Source: Microbacterium terregens
GTDB lineage: Bacteria > Actinomycetota > Actinomycetes > Actinomycetales > Microbacteriaceae
Length of the DNA: 64,000 bases
Direction: 5' to 3'
NCBI RefSeq assembly: GCF_039534975.1
Contig: NZ_BAAAWH010000001.1
Location: 930,001 to 994,000 of the forward strand
Under the pieces are notes generated by a model, which worked only from the letters and a program-made list of their open reading frames with translations, made no database searches and was not told the DNA's origin. Below are positions 24,115-33,284 of the stretch, piece after piece. Numbering within the stretch: the stretch's first letter is position 1; the number at the start of each line of letters is the position of its first letter. A program made the position numbers and the translations under genes.

Positions 24115-26352
24115 ATGGACACCCTCGACCGGCTGGTGGTGACAGGAGACGTGCGCGCGTGGCCGGGCCCGAAGCCGCGCATGGCGTTCTTCCGCATGGC
24201 CGACCCCGCGCTGCCGGAGTTCATCGCGGGCCACGCGCGCGACCATGTCCGGTGCCTGGAGCAGTTCTTCGACGTGTCCGTCATCGACGCGAACGCCGAC
24301 TACGACGAGGTGGTCGATCGCCTGCGGCCGGACCTGACGCTGTTCGAATCGGGGGTGTACGCGCGGCGCGGCCGCGCCATCGCGAATACCCACCGTCACC
24401 CGGAGATCCCCAAGGTGGGGCTGCTGAACGCCGATGGATACTGTCCGACCCGGTCGGTGTTCCTCGCCGACATGGATGACTGGGGAGTGGACACGTTCTT
24501 CGCGATCGCGGTCTCGGCCGTCGGCTACACCCCCGACATCGCCGACCGGACATACGCCTGGCCGAACTTCGCCGACCGGAAGATCTTCCACCCCTACCCG
24601 GGCGGCAAGACGCAATCGATCCTGCTGAGCGGGAGCCGGGAGAGCAACTACCCGTGGCGGGTGCGGGTCGACCGGGTGCTGCGCGAGCGGTTCCCGGTGC
24701 GGAGCATGCCGCACACGGGGTGGTTCGACCGCTCCGCGGCCACCGCGATGTCGTCGGGGGAGTCCTATGCGCGCGCGCTCAGCTCGGCGTTGATCGTGCC
24801 GACGTGCGGGACGATCGCCGAGGAGCTCGTGCGCAAGCACCTCGAGATTCCGGCCTCGGGCGCGCTGCTGCTGACCGAGCGCACACCCGCGGTGGAGGCC
24901 GCCGGGTACGTCGACATGGTGAACTGCGTGTTCGCGGACGACGCGGATGTCGCGGACAAGGTGGAGTACCTGCTGGAGCGCCTCGACGTCCTGGCCGACA
25001 TCACCGCCGCCGGCACCCGGCTCGCGCATGATCGGCACTCGATCGAGAACCGGGACCAGCTCCGCCAGTGGTACGAGCTGCGCAAGAGCGCACCGGGGCA
25101 GCAGATCACCCAGCCCGATCCGTTCGGGCTCCTCACCGTCAACGCCGCCGGTGATGCCGAGTCGGTGAGTATCGTCACCCGTCCCGGCGTGGATCGACGC
25201 CTGCTGGCGTCGGCGGTGGCGTCGATCACGGCCGGGCGTCCCGGCGAGGCGGCCGATCGATTTGGACAGGTGCTGAACTTCCACTTCGAGCCCGAGGCGG
25301 CCCTCGGGTTCGCGCGCAGCGCGCTGCACCTGGGACGACCGGATCTGGCCCGGGCGCTGCTGGAGCACTCCACCGCGATCGTCGTCCGCGGACACGGGGC
25401 CTCGCATGCGGATCCGGTCGAGTGGGCCTGGCTGGCTCGCGTCGCGCTCTGCCAGGGAGACCTCGAGCGCGCGCGAGAAGCCGCAGCCGCCTACCCGCAG
25501 GTGCGTCATCCGGAGCTGGATCGCATGCGAGCCGTCGTCGCCCACCTGGTCGGTGCCTCCGTCTCGCCGGCCGACCGACCGCGGCACCGGAGCGTCCATG
25601 CCGGCTATGGCGCGGAGGCGTGGGAGGTGTGGCGGGCCGACCTGGTCCAGGACCTGCTCGCCTGCCGGCGCCCGGCCACCGCGTCGCAGGTTGGAACGAT
25701 GCCGGACCCGTCGGCGGCCGCGCCGCTGCCCGCCGGGCCCGCGGAACCGACCCCCACCGCGTCGCGCGTCCATCGCGCGGTGCGCTCCACCCGGCGCCTG
25801 CTCGGACGGGTCGCGCGCCGTGCGCGACGGGAACTCGCATCGCTGACCGGACGCGAAACCGGTCCCGACCGCTCTTCGATGTTCCAGATCCTCGGCGGGC
25901 GTCGGCTGGACACCGTCCTTCTCCTGATGGTCGCGGACGACACCGCACGGCGGCTGCAGTCCCTCGTCGCACGCGACCCGTCGTCGCTGGAGATCGTCCG
26001 CCTGGGCTCGGCGGTGCGCTCTGCGGACCCCGATCGATTCGTCCCGTGGGGACTTCGATCCGGCGTCGAGGGTTCGGTGCTGCGCTCCCTCCCGCTGTGG
26101 GGCACCTCGATGGTCGTCGCCACGCGAGCGGGCGCGGCGTACCTCCGCGTCCCGGACCTGGCGAACACGGACGTGGTGGTTCTCATCGACGACGACGCAC
26201 CCGAATCCGCGTTCGAGCGGTCGGCGCGAACCGGCGCGGCCTGGGTTCCGGCCGGAGCGGAGACGACGGATCGCTGGAACGAAGCGCTCCCCGGCATCCG
26301 GATCACGGCGTGGGAACGCTCCGCGGCATCCGATTCGCGGGGGAGCGTGTGA
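24115..26352 (+). CDS. CgeB-like glycosyltransferase with TPR-type extension
   Basis: A protein of 745 residues. The first roughly 330 resemble CgeB/YkvP-type GT-B glycosyltransferases: an N-terminal Rossmann-like half, then SALIVPTCGTIAEELVRKHLEIPASG, which corresponds to the nucleotide-sugar binding region, and a CVFADDADVADKVEYLL helix. Residues about 360-480 read as TPR-like helices (ALGFARSALHLGRPDLARALL). The last 250 residues are basic, then alpha/beta, and not recognised. The gene lies between the sugar-nucleotide genes and the flippase. Donor and acceptor are unknown. Confidence 0.65.
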   Translation: MDTLDRLVVTGDVRAWPGPKPRMAFFRMADPALPEFIAGHARDHVRCLEQFFDVSVIDANADYDEVVDRLRPDLTLFESGVYARRGRAIANTHRHPEIPKVGLLNADGYCPTRSVFLADMDDWGVDTFFAIAVSAVGYTPDIADRTYAWPNFADRKIFHPYPGGKTQSILLSGSRESNYPWRVRVDRVLRERFPVRSMPHTGWFDRSAATAMSSGESYARALSSALIVPTCGTIAEELVRKHLEIPASGALLLTERTPAVEAAGYVDMVNCVFADDADVADKVEYLLERLDVLADITAAGTRLAHDRHSIENRDQLRQWYELRKSAPGQQITQPDPFGLLTVNAAGDAESVSIVTRPGVDRRLLASAVASITAGRPGEAADRFGQVLNFHFEPEAALGFARSALHLGRPDLARALLEHSTAIVVRGHGASHADPVEWAWLARVALCQGDLERAREAAAAYPQVRHPELDRMRAVVAHLVGASVSPADRPRHRSVHAGYGAEAWEVWRADLVQDLLACRRPATASQVGTMPDPSAAAPLPAGPAEPTPTASRVHRAVRSTRRLLGRVARRARRELASLTGRETGPDRSSMFQILGGRRLDTVLLLMVADDTARRLQSLVARDPSSLEIVRLGSAVRSADPDRFVPWGLRSGVEGSVLRSLPLWGTSMVVATRAGAAYLRVPDLANTDVVVLIDDDAPESAFERSARTGAAWVPAGAETTDRWNEALPGIRITAWERSAASDSRGSV

Positions 26353-26353
26353 C

Positions 26354-27799
26354 ATGACGGAGTCAGAGCCCACCCTCCGCTCGCGGGCGACCCGCGGTGC
26401 GGCGTGGAGCGGGCTCAGCACGATCGTCCTCCGGCTCGGCGGGCTCGTGGTGGGCATCGTCCTGGCGCGCATCCTGACCCCCGAGCAGTTCGGCGTGTAC
26501 GCGGTCGCGCTCACGGTCCAGTCGATCCTGATCACGGTCGCAGATCTCGGTCTGTCGGCCGACCTGATCAGATCCGACAAGCCCGAACGGATCGCGCCGA
26601 CGGTCGCCAGTCTCGGCCTGCTCAGCGGGGCGGTCATGACGGCGATCACGGTGGCGTCGAGCACCGCGATCGCGGAGCTCCTCGGCAGCCCCGCAGCCGG
26701 GCCGGCCATCGCGGTGCTCTCCTTCACGCTGGTGCTGGCGGGAGCCACCGTCGTCCCGTACGCCATGCTGCAGCGCCGCTTCCAGCAGCGGGAGATGTTC
26801 TTCGTCGGGGTGGCCGACTTCGTCGTCTCGACCACCGTGACCCTCGTGCTGGTGGCGATGGGGCTCGGCGTGCTGGGCCTGGCGATCGGGCGGGTGAGCG
26901 CACAGATCGTATCGTCCGCGATGCAGTTCCGATTCGCGCGCGTCGTTCCGAAGTACCGGATCGATCGTGCCGTCGTCCGTCCGGTGCTGGCCTTCGGCCT
27001 GCCCATCGCGGCCGCCAACCTGCTCTCCTGGGCGTTGCTGAACGTCGACAACATCGTGCTCGTGCGCGTCGCGGGCGCGACGGCCCTCGGCTACTACGTC
27101 CTCGCCTTCAACATCTCGAGCTGGCCGATGAGCGCGTTGTCGCAGGTCGTGCGCTCCATCTCGCTGCCCTACTTCTCGCGCACGGGAAACGGGAGCGAAG
27201 GGCTCTCGTCCGTCGTCGCAGTCGCGTGGGCGGCGGCTCTTCCGGCCGGCGCCGTGCTGGCCGCGCTGAGCGCCCCGCTGATCGAAGTCGTCTACGGGGA
27301 GAAATGGCTCCCCGCCGCGCCGGTCCTGGCCGCGCTCGGCCTCTACGGAAGCCTCCGGGTCGTGTTCGACATCTTCGCGGGCTTCCTCTACGCTCGCGGG
27401 CTGTCCCGACCGGTGCTGTGGGTGCAGATCGTGTGGCTGGTCGTCCTCGTGGTCGGCATGATCTTCGCCACGCAGGCATTCGGCATCGTCGGTGCCGGGT
27501 GGGTGCACGTGGTCGTCGCCGTCGTGGTGATCCTGCCGGCGTACGCCATCGCCCTGAGGACGGCCGGGGTGCGGTTCCGCACGATCCTGGCGGCGGCGTG
27601 GTGGCCGACCGTCGCCGCGATCCCGGCGGTCGGCGTCGCGCTCGCCGCGCGCGTGTTCCTCAGCGACCCGGTGTTCGCCGTGCTGGTCGGGGGCTTCGGC
27701 GCGGTCATCGTCTACCTGCTCGTGGGCTGGCCGTGGCTGCGCGCTCATGTGCGGGCGGTCCGCGGCGGCCGGCGGACGGAGGTGTCGGATGCTGGATGA
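26354..27799 (+). CDS. Wzx-type polysaccharide flippase
   Basis: A protein of 481 residues with about 12-14 hydrophobic segments in the MOP/MATE superfamily pattern. RGAAWSGLSTIVLRLGGLVVGIVL near the start and LTPEQFGVYAVALT are typical of the WzxC/TuaB branch, which moves undecaprenyl-linked glycan units across the cytoplasmic membrane. GEKWLPAAPVLAALG matches the second-half repeat. It is the only flippase in the window and probably serves the nearby polymerase and glycosyltransferases. The next gene begins inside its 3' end, an 11-base overlap. Confidence 0.88.
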   Translation: MTESEPTLRSRATRGAAWSGLSTIVLRLGGLVVGIVLARILTPEQFGVYAVALTVQSILITVADLGLSADLIRSDKPERIAPTVASLGLLSGAVMTAITVASSTAIAELLGSPAAGPAIAVLSFTLVLAGATVVPYAMLQRRFQQREMFFVGVADFVVSTTVTLVLVAMGLGVLGLAIGRVSAQIVSSAMQFRFARVVPKYRIDRAVVRPVLAFGLPIAAANLLSWALLNVDNIVLVRVAGATALGYYVLAFNISSWPMSALSQVVRSISLPYFSRTGNGSEGLSSVVAVAWAAALPAGAVLAALSAPLIEVVYGEKWLPAAPVLAALGLYGSLRVVFDIFAGFLYARGLSRPVLWVQIVWLVVLVVGMIFATQAFGIVGAGWVHVVVAVVVILPAYAIALRTAGVRFRTILAAAWWPTVAAIPAVGVALAARVFLSDPVFAVLVGGFGAVIVYLLVGWPWLRAHVRAVRGGRRTEVSDAG

Positions 27800-28979
27800 G
27801 CGATCGGTGACCGCGGTGCCGGTGTCCGGGACCTGGCAGGACTACGCCGAAGCCCACGCCCTGTCGGGCCGTGCGCTGCGCCTGCTGGCGCTCGCCACGC
27901 CGCCGCTGCCCAGACCGGTCGCCCGCACCCGCGCGCCCCGACTCACGCCTCGGGAGCGGCCCGTGATCTCGGTCGTCATCCCCTGCTACAACTACGCCCG
28001 GTATCTGCCGGATGCCGTCGGCAGCGTCGTGGCGCAGCAGGACGTCGATGTCGAGGTCATCATCGTCGACGACGTCTCCACGGACGACAGCCTCCGGGTG
28101 GCGCGCGGCCTCGCGGCGGCGCACCCCAACGTGCGGGTTCTGGCCAGCGAGCAGAACGGGGGGCACGTCCGCGCCTTCAACGCCGGATGGCAGGTCGCGT
28201 CCGGCGCGTACATCGTGAAACTGGATGCCGATGACCTTCTCGCCGCGGGGGCGCTGGCCCGCGCGGCCGCCCTCTTCGAAGCGCATCCGAACGTCGGCCT
28301 GGTCTACGGCCACCCTCGGCACTTCGACGGTGCACTACCGGCCGGCCGGGTGCGCGAGGTGCGCTGGACGGTGTGGGCCGGACGGGATTGGCTGGCGGAA
28401 CGCTGCCGCCTGGGGGTCAGCGCGATCACGAATCCCGAGATGGTGCTGCGCTCGGCCGTGCTGGTGGAGCTGGGGCCGATGGACCCGGCGCTCCCGTACG
28501 CCCCCGACATGGAGATCGCGATGCGCGTCGCCGCGGTCAGCGACGTCGGGTGGATCGGCGGAGCCGACCAGGCGCTGCACCGGGAACACGGCGCAAGCAT
28601 GAGCGCGACGGACGGCTCCGGCACCCTGGTCGATCTCATCGCCCGTGCGGGGGCTTTCGCCAGCGTGTTCCGGCGGGTCGGGGGGCGGCTTCCCGAGGCC
28701 GCGCGCCTAGGGGACGAAGCGCGCCGCGCCCTGGCCCGTGATGCGCTGCGGTTCGCGTCCGCCGCGCTCGACCGGGGGCGACCGAAAGAGGACTACGCCG
28801 ACCTCCTCGACTTCGCGGCGGGCGTGTGGCCGCCGGCGACGGAGTGGGGCACGTTCCGGCGGGTCGCGCGCGCAACCCCGCCGTCGCGGGCCGCGCGGCT
28901 CGCGGTGCTCGCACGGAGGGCCGGGCGGCGCACCCGCGACCGGCTGTACTACGCGCGGTGGGTGGTCTCCGGTGCCTAG
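27789..28979 (+). CDS. Family 2 glycosyltransferase
   Basis: A protein of 396 residues with a GT-A domain from about residue 57: ISVVIPCYNYARYL, VEVIIVDDVSTDDS, and the DADD metal-binding motif in IVKLDADDLL. The C-terminal 130 residues are helical and not assigned. ATG 27789 is chosen because GGAGG at 27778-27782 lies six bases upstream, inside the flippase gene; the longer frame from 27747 has no such site. It is probably an inverting transferase that adds one sugar to the lipid-linked unit. Specificity is unknown. Confidence 0.86.
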   Translation: MLDERSVTAVPVSGTWQDYAEAHALSGRALRLLALATPPLPRPVARTRAPRLTPRERPVISVVIPCYNYARYLPDAVGSVVAQQDVDVEVIIVDDVSTDDSLRVARGLAAAHPNVRVLASEQNGGHVRAFNAGWQVASGAYIVKLDADDLLAAGALARAAALFEAHPNVGLVYGHPRHFDGALPAGRVREVRWTVWAGRDWLAERCRLGVSAITNPEMVLRSAVLVELGPMDPALPYAPDMEIAMRVAAVSDVGWIGGADQALHREHGASMSATDGSGTLVDLIARAGAFASVFRRVGGRLPEAARLGDEARRALARDALRFASAALDRGRPKEDYADLLDFAAGVWPPATEWGTFRRVARATPPSRAARLAVLARRAGRRTRDRLYYARWVVSGA

Positions 28980-29006
28980 GACGGTTTCTGAAGAGAGTGG
29001 CGGGCC

Positions 29007-30218
29007 ATGGGCAGGGTGAAGGCGGTGATGACGACAGCACGACGCGCCCGCGACGTCGGGCCGCGCGGCGTCGCGCAGCGGGTCGCGTGGCGCGCGTACC
29101 GCGCGACCGGGGCGGCGGACCTCTTCTTCCAGATCGCCGACGAGGACCTGCTCGCCCGCGTCCCGGAAGAGCTGCCGACACCGCTCGTCCGCCCCCGCCG
29201 TGGGCGTCCGCTGACCATCGGCTGGGTCTCCACGGCACCGGCCCCCGGTTCGGGCGGTCACACGACGCTGTTCCGGATGGTGGAGGCGCTGGAGGCGAAC
29301 GGCCATCGGTGCGTCCTGTACTTCTACGACCGGCACGGGCTGGACGTCGCCGCGCTGGCCGCCGTCGTCCGCGAGCACTGGCCGACCGTGCGCGCGGAAG
29401 TCAGAGACGTGCGCGCCGGCATCCGTGGCCTGGATGCCGTCGTCGCCTCGGGGTGGGAATCCGCCCACCTGATCGTTCGATACGGCGATACGCCGATGCG
29501 GCGGCTGTACTTCATCCAGGACTACGAGCCGCACTTCTACGGCCACGGCGCCGAGCACGAGTTCGCGGCGATGACCTACCGGCTGCCATTCCGCCGGATC
29601 GCCCTGGGGGACATGCTGGACGGCATGATCCGTCAGCACACCGGCCTGGCATCGGACGTCGTCCCGTTCGGCTGCGATTCGGCGGCCTACCGACTGCCGT
29701 CCCCGCAGCCGGACCGCCGCGGGGTCGTCTTCTACTCGCGCCCCGACTACGCCCGTCGCGGGTACCAGCTGGCACGCGTCGCGCTGACCCACTTCCACCG
29801 CCTGCACCCCGATCAGGAGATCCACGTCTACGGGGCACCACCCCGGGGACTGGACGTCCCGCATGCGTTCCACGGCCGCCTCACGACCGCGGAGCTGAAC
29901 GACCTCTACGGCCGGACCGTCGCGGGGCTGGCGATGTCCTTCACGAACATCACGCTCGTCGCCGAGGAGATGCTCGCCGCCGGGAACATCCCGGTGGTCA
30001 ACGACATGCCGCTCGCGCACCGGGTGCTGCCCAATCCGCACGTGCGGTGGTCCGAGCCCACCGCGGGCGGCCTCGCCGCCGCGCTCAGCGCGGCCGTGAC
30101 GGCACCCGACATCGACGCGAACGCGATTGCCGCAGCCGCATCGGTCCGCGGGCGATCCTGGCAACCCACCCGTGACGCGGTCACCCGGATCATCGAGGAC
30201 GAGGTGTACGGACCGTGA
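29007..30218 (+). CDS. WsaF-like family 4/1 glycosyltransferase
   Basis: A protein of 403 residues. After a basic N-terminal stretch it shows the WsaF-type pattern: LTIGWVSTAPAPGSGGHTTL, the strongly conserved YFIQDYEPHFYGHGAEHE, a VVFYSRPDYARRGY strand and an LVAEEMLAAGNIPVVND nucleotide-binding helix. WsaF is a beta-1,2-rhamnosyltransferase of S-layer glycan synthesis in Geobacillus, so a rhamnosyl or related transfer is plausible here but not shown. It stands 27 bases after the family 2 transferase, and its stop overlaps the ligase start (GTGA). Confidence 0.8.
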   Translation: MGRVKAVMTTARRARDVGPRGVAQRVAWRAYRATGAADLFFQIADEDLLARVPEELPTPLVRPRRGRPLTIGWVSTAPAPGSGGHTTLFRMVEALEANGHRCVLYFYDRHGLDVAALAAVVREHWPTVRAEVRDVRAGIRGLDAVVASGWESAHLIVRYGDTPMRRLYFIQDYEPHFYGHGAEHEFAAMTYRLPFRRIALGDMLDGMIRQHTGLASDVVPFGCDSAAYRLPSPQPDRRGVVFYSRPDYARRGYQLARVALTHFHRLHPDQEIHVYGAPPRGLDVPHAFHGRLTTAELNDLYGRTVAGLAMSFTNITLVAEEMLAAGNIPVVNDMPLAHRVLPNPHVRWSEPTAGGLAAALSAAVTAPDIDANAIAAAASVRGRSWQPTRDAVTRIIEDEVYGP

Positions 30219-31780
30219 CCGCGCTGCGCTGGAACGTCCACCACCTGCTCGCCCAGGCCGCCGCGGCGACGCCGGATGCGCCGGCGCTGACGTACAAGAG
30301 CGACACCGCCGCCTACGCCGATGTGTGGCGTGCGGTGACCTCGGTCGCCGTGCACCTCCGCGAGCTGGGTCTGGCGCGCGGGGACCGCGTCGCGGTCTAC
30401 CTCGAGAAGCGGATCGAGACCGTCGTGGCCCTGTTCGCGGCATCCGCTGCGGGCGGGGTGTTCGTGCCGATCAACGCCGTCCTCAAATCCGCCCAGGTCG
30501 GCCACATCCTGAGCGACAGCGGGTCGCGCATCCTGATCACCTCCGCGGACCGGCTGGGTCAGCTCGGCGAGCTGCTGCCGCACACCGCGGTCGAGCACGT
30601 GATCGTGATCGGCGCCGCGGACGAGAGCGACCTCGCAGCCGGTTTCCATCCCTGGCGGGGATCGGCCGATACGGCGCACGACCCCGTCGCACCGGCGGCG
30701 ATCGATCTGGACCCCGCCGCGATCCTGTACACCTCGGGCAGCACCGGCAGACCGAAGGGTGTGGTGCTCAGCCACCGCAACCTGCTCGTCGGCGCCGAGA
30801 GCGTGAGCGGCTACCTCGAGAACACCGGCGACGACGTCATCCTCAGCGTGCTGCCGTTGAGCTTCGACGCCGGACTGAGCCAGGTCACCACGGCGTTCGC
30901 GGTCGGCGCGCACGTCATCCTGATGAACTACCTCCTCCCGCGCGAGGTGCCGAAGCTCTGCGCGCAGCACGGGGTGACCGGGATCACGGCGGTCCCCCCG
31001 CTCTGGCTGCAGATCGCGGACGTTCCGTGGCCCGACGCGGCGGTGCAACGCCTGCGCTACTTCGCCAACACAGGGGGACGGATGCCGCGGGCCACACTCG
31101 ATCGGCTGCGCGCGACCTTTCCCGGGGCCGACCCGTACCTGATGTACGGCCTCACCGAGGCGTTCCGCTCCACGTATCTCGATCCGGCCGAAGTCGATCG
31201 TCGACCGGACTCGATCGGCAAGGCCATTCCGAACGCCGAGGTCCTCGTGCTGCGGCCCGATGGCACCCGCTGCGACCCGGGGGAGCCGGGCGAGCTCGTG
31301 CACCGGGGAGCACTGGTGGCGCTGGGCTACTGGAACGACCCGGTGCGCACCGCCGAGCGGTACCGCCTCGTCCACCATCCCGATCAGGAGTGGCGCGCCC
31401 CCGAGATGGCGGTGTGGTCCGGTGACACCGTCGTGGCCGACGACGACGGGTTCCTCTACTTCGTCGGACGCGCCGACGACATGATCAAGACGTCGGGGTA
31501 CCGGGTCAGCCCGACCGAGATCGAGGAGGCGGCGTACAGCACCGGCCTGGTTCGGGATGCTGTCGCCGTGGGTCTGCCGGACGCGGCCCTGGGCCAGAGG
31601 ATCGTTCTGATCGCCACACCCACGCAACCCGAACTCGACGTTCCCGCCCTGACCGCCGCCCTCCGCCGGCTCCTGCCGCTGTACATGGTCCCGTCCCGCA
31701 TCGAGGTCCGTGAAGAGCTGCCCCGCTCGCCGAACGGCAAGTTCGATCGCACCCTTCTGAAGGCCGAGGTATCAGCGTGA
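30215..31780 (+). CDS. AMP-forming acyl/aminoacyl ligase (carrier-protein loading type)
   Basis: A protein of 521 residues of the adenylate-forming superfamily. The P-loop-like A3 motif YTSGSTGRPKG is at residue 172, YGLTEAFRS is the A5 motif, DDDGFLYFVGRADDMIKTSGYRVSP spans A7-A8, and Lys in SPNGKFDR is the A10 catalytic lysine. It closely recalls the exosortase-A-associated acyl-CoA ligase (TIGR03098 type), which sits beside a PLP decarboxylase, a carrier protein and an asparagine-synthetase homologue, the same four genes found here. It probably activates a carboxylate and loads it onto the carrier at 33021. GTG 30215 overlaps the preceding stop. Confidence 0.85.
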   Translation: MTALRWNVHHLLAQAAAATPDAPALTYKSDTAAYADVWRAVTSVAVHLRELGLARGDRVAVYLEKRIETVVALFAASAAGGVFVPINAVLKSAQVGHILSDSGSRILITSADRLGQLGELLPHTAVEHVIVIGAADESDLAAGFHPWRGSADTAHDPVAPAAIDLDPAAILYTSGSTGRPKGVVLSHRNLLVGAESVSGYLENTGDDVILSVLPLSFDAGLSQVTTAFAVGAHVILMNYLLPREVPKLCAQHGVTGITAVPPLWLQIADVPWPDAAVQRLRYFANTGGRMPRATLDRLRATFPGADPYLMYGLTEAFRSTYLDPAEVDRRPDSIGKAIPNAEVLVLRPDGTRCDPGEPGELVHRGALVALGYWNDPVRTAERYRLVHHPDQEWRAPEMAVWSGDTVVADDDGFLYFVGRADDMIKTSGYRVSPTEIEEAAYSTGLVRDAVAVGLPDAALGQRIVLIATPTQPELDVPALTAALRRLLPLYMVPSRIEVREELPRSPNGKFDRTLLKAEVSA

Positions 31781-33003
31781 CACCCCACGACCACGTCGCC
31801 GCGTTCGGCGCGACCGACGGCGAACTGCGGGTGGGCGGTCTGCCGCTCAGCCGGCTGGCCGCCCGCGTCGGGTCCACGCCCTTCTTCGCCTACGACCGCG
31901 GTCTGCTCGACGCGCGGGTGGACACGCTGCGCGCCGCCCTGCCCGCGCGCCTCGAGCTGAGCTATGCGATGAAGGCCAACCCGATGCCCGCCGTCGTGCA
32001 GCACCTCGCCCGACGCGTCGACCGGATCGATGTGGCCTCGGGCCTGGAGATGCAGGCGGCGCTGGATACCGCCATGCGCCCGGACCGGGTGAGCTTCGCC
32101 GGTCCCGGCAAGACACCGGCCGAGATCCGCTCGGCGGTCGCGGCGGGCGTCCTGCTCGAGATCGAGTCGACGACCGAGCTGTCGCGCGTCGTCGCCGCGG
32201 GCGACGACCTCGGCCTGACCCCGACGATCGCCCTCCGCGTCAATCCCGACTTCGCTGTCAAGGGCTCGGGGATGCGCATGGGCGGCGGACCCCAGCAGTT
32301 CGGCATCGACGCCGAAGACGTTCCCGCGGTCCTGCGCGAGATCGCCGCGACCGGTGTGGACGTGCTCGGCTTCCACGTCTTCGCGGGTTCGCAGAACCTC
32401 CACGCGGCGATCATCGCCGAGGCGCAGAGCCGCACCGTCGACCTGGTCAGCGCGCTCGCCGACCACCTCGACCGACCGGTGCGCTATCTGAACCTGGGCG
32501 GAGGATTCGGCATCCCGTACACCGAGAAGGACCAGCCGCTGGACCTGGACGCGGTCGCCGCCGGGCTGCACGAGCTGGTCGACGGGCCGATCGCCGCGCG
32601 CTTCCCCGAAGCGAGCGCTGTGCTCGAGCTCGGACGCTACCTCGTCGGCGAATGCGGGATCTACGTCACCCGGGTGCTGGACCGCAAAGTCTCCCGCGGC
32701 AAGACCTACCTGGTGGTCGACGGGGGGATGCACCACCAGCTGGCAGCCTCGGGGAACTTCGGCCAGGCGATCCGCCGCAACTACCCGGTGGTGGTCGGCA
32801 ATCGCGTGGACACGGCCTCGGGCGAGGCCGTCACCGTGGTGGGATGCCTGTGCACGCCGCTGGACCTGCTCGGCGATGACATCGCGCTGCCGCCGGCCGA
32901 GATCGACGATCTCATCGTGATCTTCCAGGCGGGAGCCTACGGGCTCACCGCCAGTCCCACCGCCTTTCTGGGGCACGCCCCGCCCGCCGAAGTCCTCGTC
33001 TGA
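31777..33003 (+). CDS. PLP-dependent decarboxylase, Orn/DAP/Arg group 2 family
   Basis: A protein of 408 residues with the alanine-racemase-like barrel of this family. Lys66 in LSYAMKANP binds PLP, HVFAGSQN holds the His that stacks on the ring, GGGFGIPY binds the phosphate, and the C-terminal GECGIYV and GAYGL blocks complete the active site. It matches exosortase-A-system-associated decarboxylases (TIGR03099 type) and is related to BtrK, which decarboxylates glutamate while bound to a carrier protein. With the ligase before it and the carrier after it, on-carrier decarboxylation of an amino acid is a reasonable inference. GTG 31777 overlaps the ligase stop. Confidence 0.87.
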   Translation: MTPHDHVAAFGATDGELRVGGLPLSRLAARVGSTPFFAYDRGLLDARVDTLRAALPARLELSYAMKANPMPAVVQHLARRVDRIDVASGLEMQAALDTAMRPDRVSFAGPGKTPAEIRSAVAAGVLLEIESTTELSRVVAAGDDLGLTPTIALRVNPDFAVKGSGMRMGGGPQQFGIDAEDVPAVLREIAATGVDVLGFHVFAGSQNLHAAIIAEAQSRTVDLVSALADHLDRPVRYLNLGGGFGIPYTEKDQPLDLDAVAAGLHELVDGPIAARFPEASAVLELGRYLVGECGIYVTRVLDRKVSRGKTYLVVDGGMHHQLAASGNFGQAIRRNYPVVVGNRVDTASGEAVTVVGCLCTPLDLLGDDIALPPAEIDDLIVIFQAGAYGLTASPTAFLGHAPPAEVLV

Positions 33004-33020
33004 GACCGAAGGAGACCGAC

Positions 33021-33284
33021 ATGACCGAAACCCTGGATGCTGTGCGCACTGTTCTCGTCGAGGCGCTGGAACTGCCGCAGCAGCCCGACGAACTGAGTGC
33101 AGACACGGCGCTGTTCGGCGCGCTCCCGGAGCTGGATTCGTTCGGCGTCGTGGCCCTCGTCGCCGCGATCGAGGAGCGTTTCGACATCACGATCGACGAC
33201 GACGAGTTCGGCGCAGAGCTGTTCGACACCGTCGGCTCGCTCACCGCGTTCGTGGACGCGAAGCGGGCGTCGGCGGTGCGATGA
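33021..33284 (+). CDS. Acyl carrier protein
   Basis: An acidic protein of 87 residues. Ser40 in ELDSFGVVALVAAIEERF is the expected 4'-phosphopantetheine site, and ITIDDDEFGAELFDTVGSL is helix 3 of the ACP fold. A ribosome binding site GAAGGAGA lies eight bases before ATG 33021. It is a dedicated carrier rather than the fatty-acid ACP, judging from its place between the decarboxylase and the amidotransferase-like gene. It needs modification by a phosphopantetheinyl transferase such as AcpS (53546). Its stop overlaps the next start. Confidence 0.9.
   Translation: MTETLDAVRTVLVEALELPQQPDELSADTALFGALPELDSFGVVALVAAIEERFDITIDDDEFGAELFDTVGSLTAFVDAKRASAVR

Noticed and set aside
23671..27054. 1,127-residue minus-strand frame across aminotransferase, CgeB-like and flippase genes
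   Set aside because: Antisense to three well-supported genes; Arg/His-rich, no domains. High GC keeps the frame open by chance.
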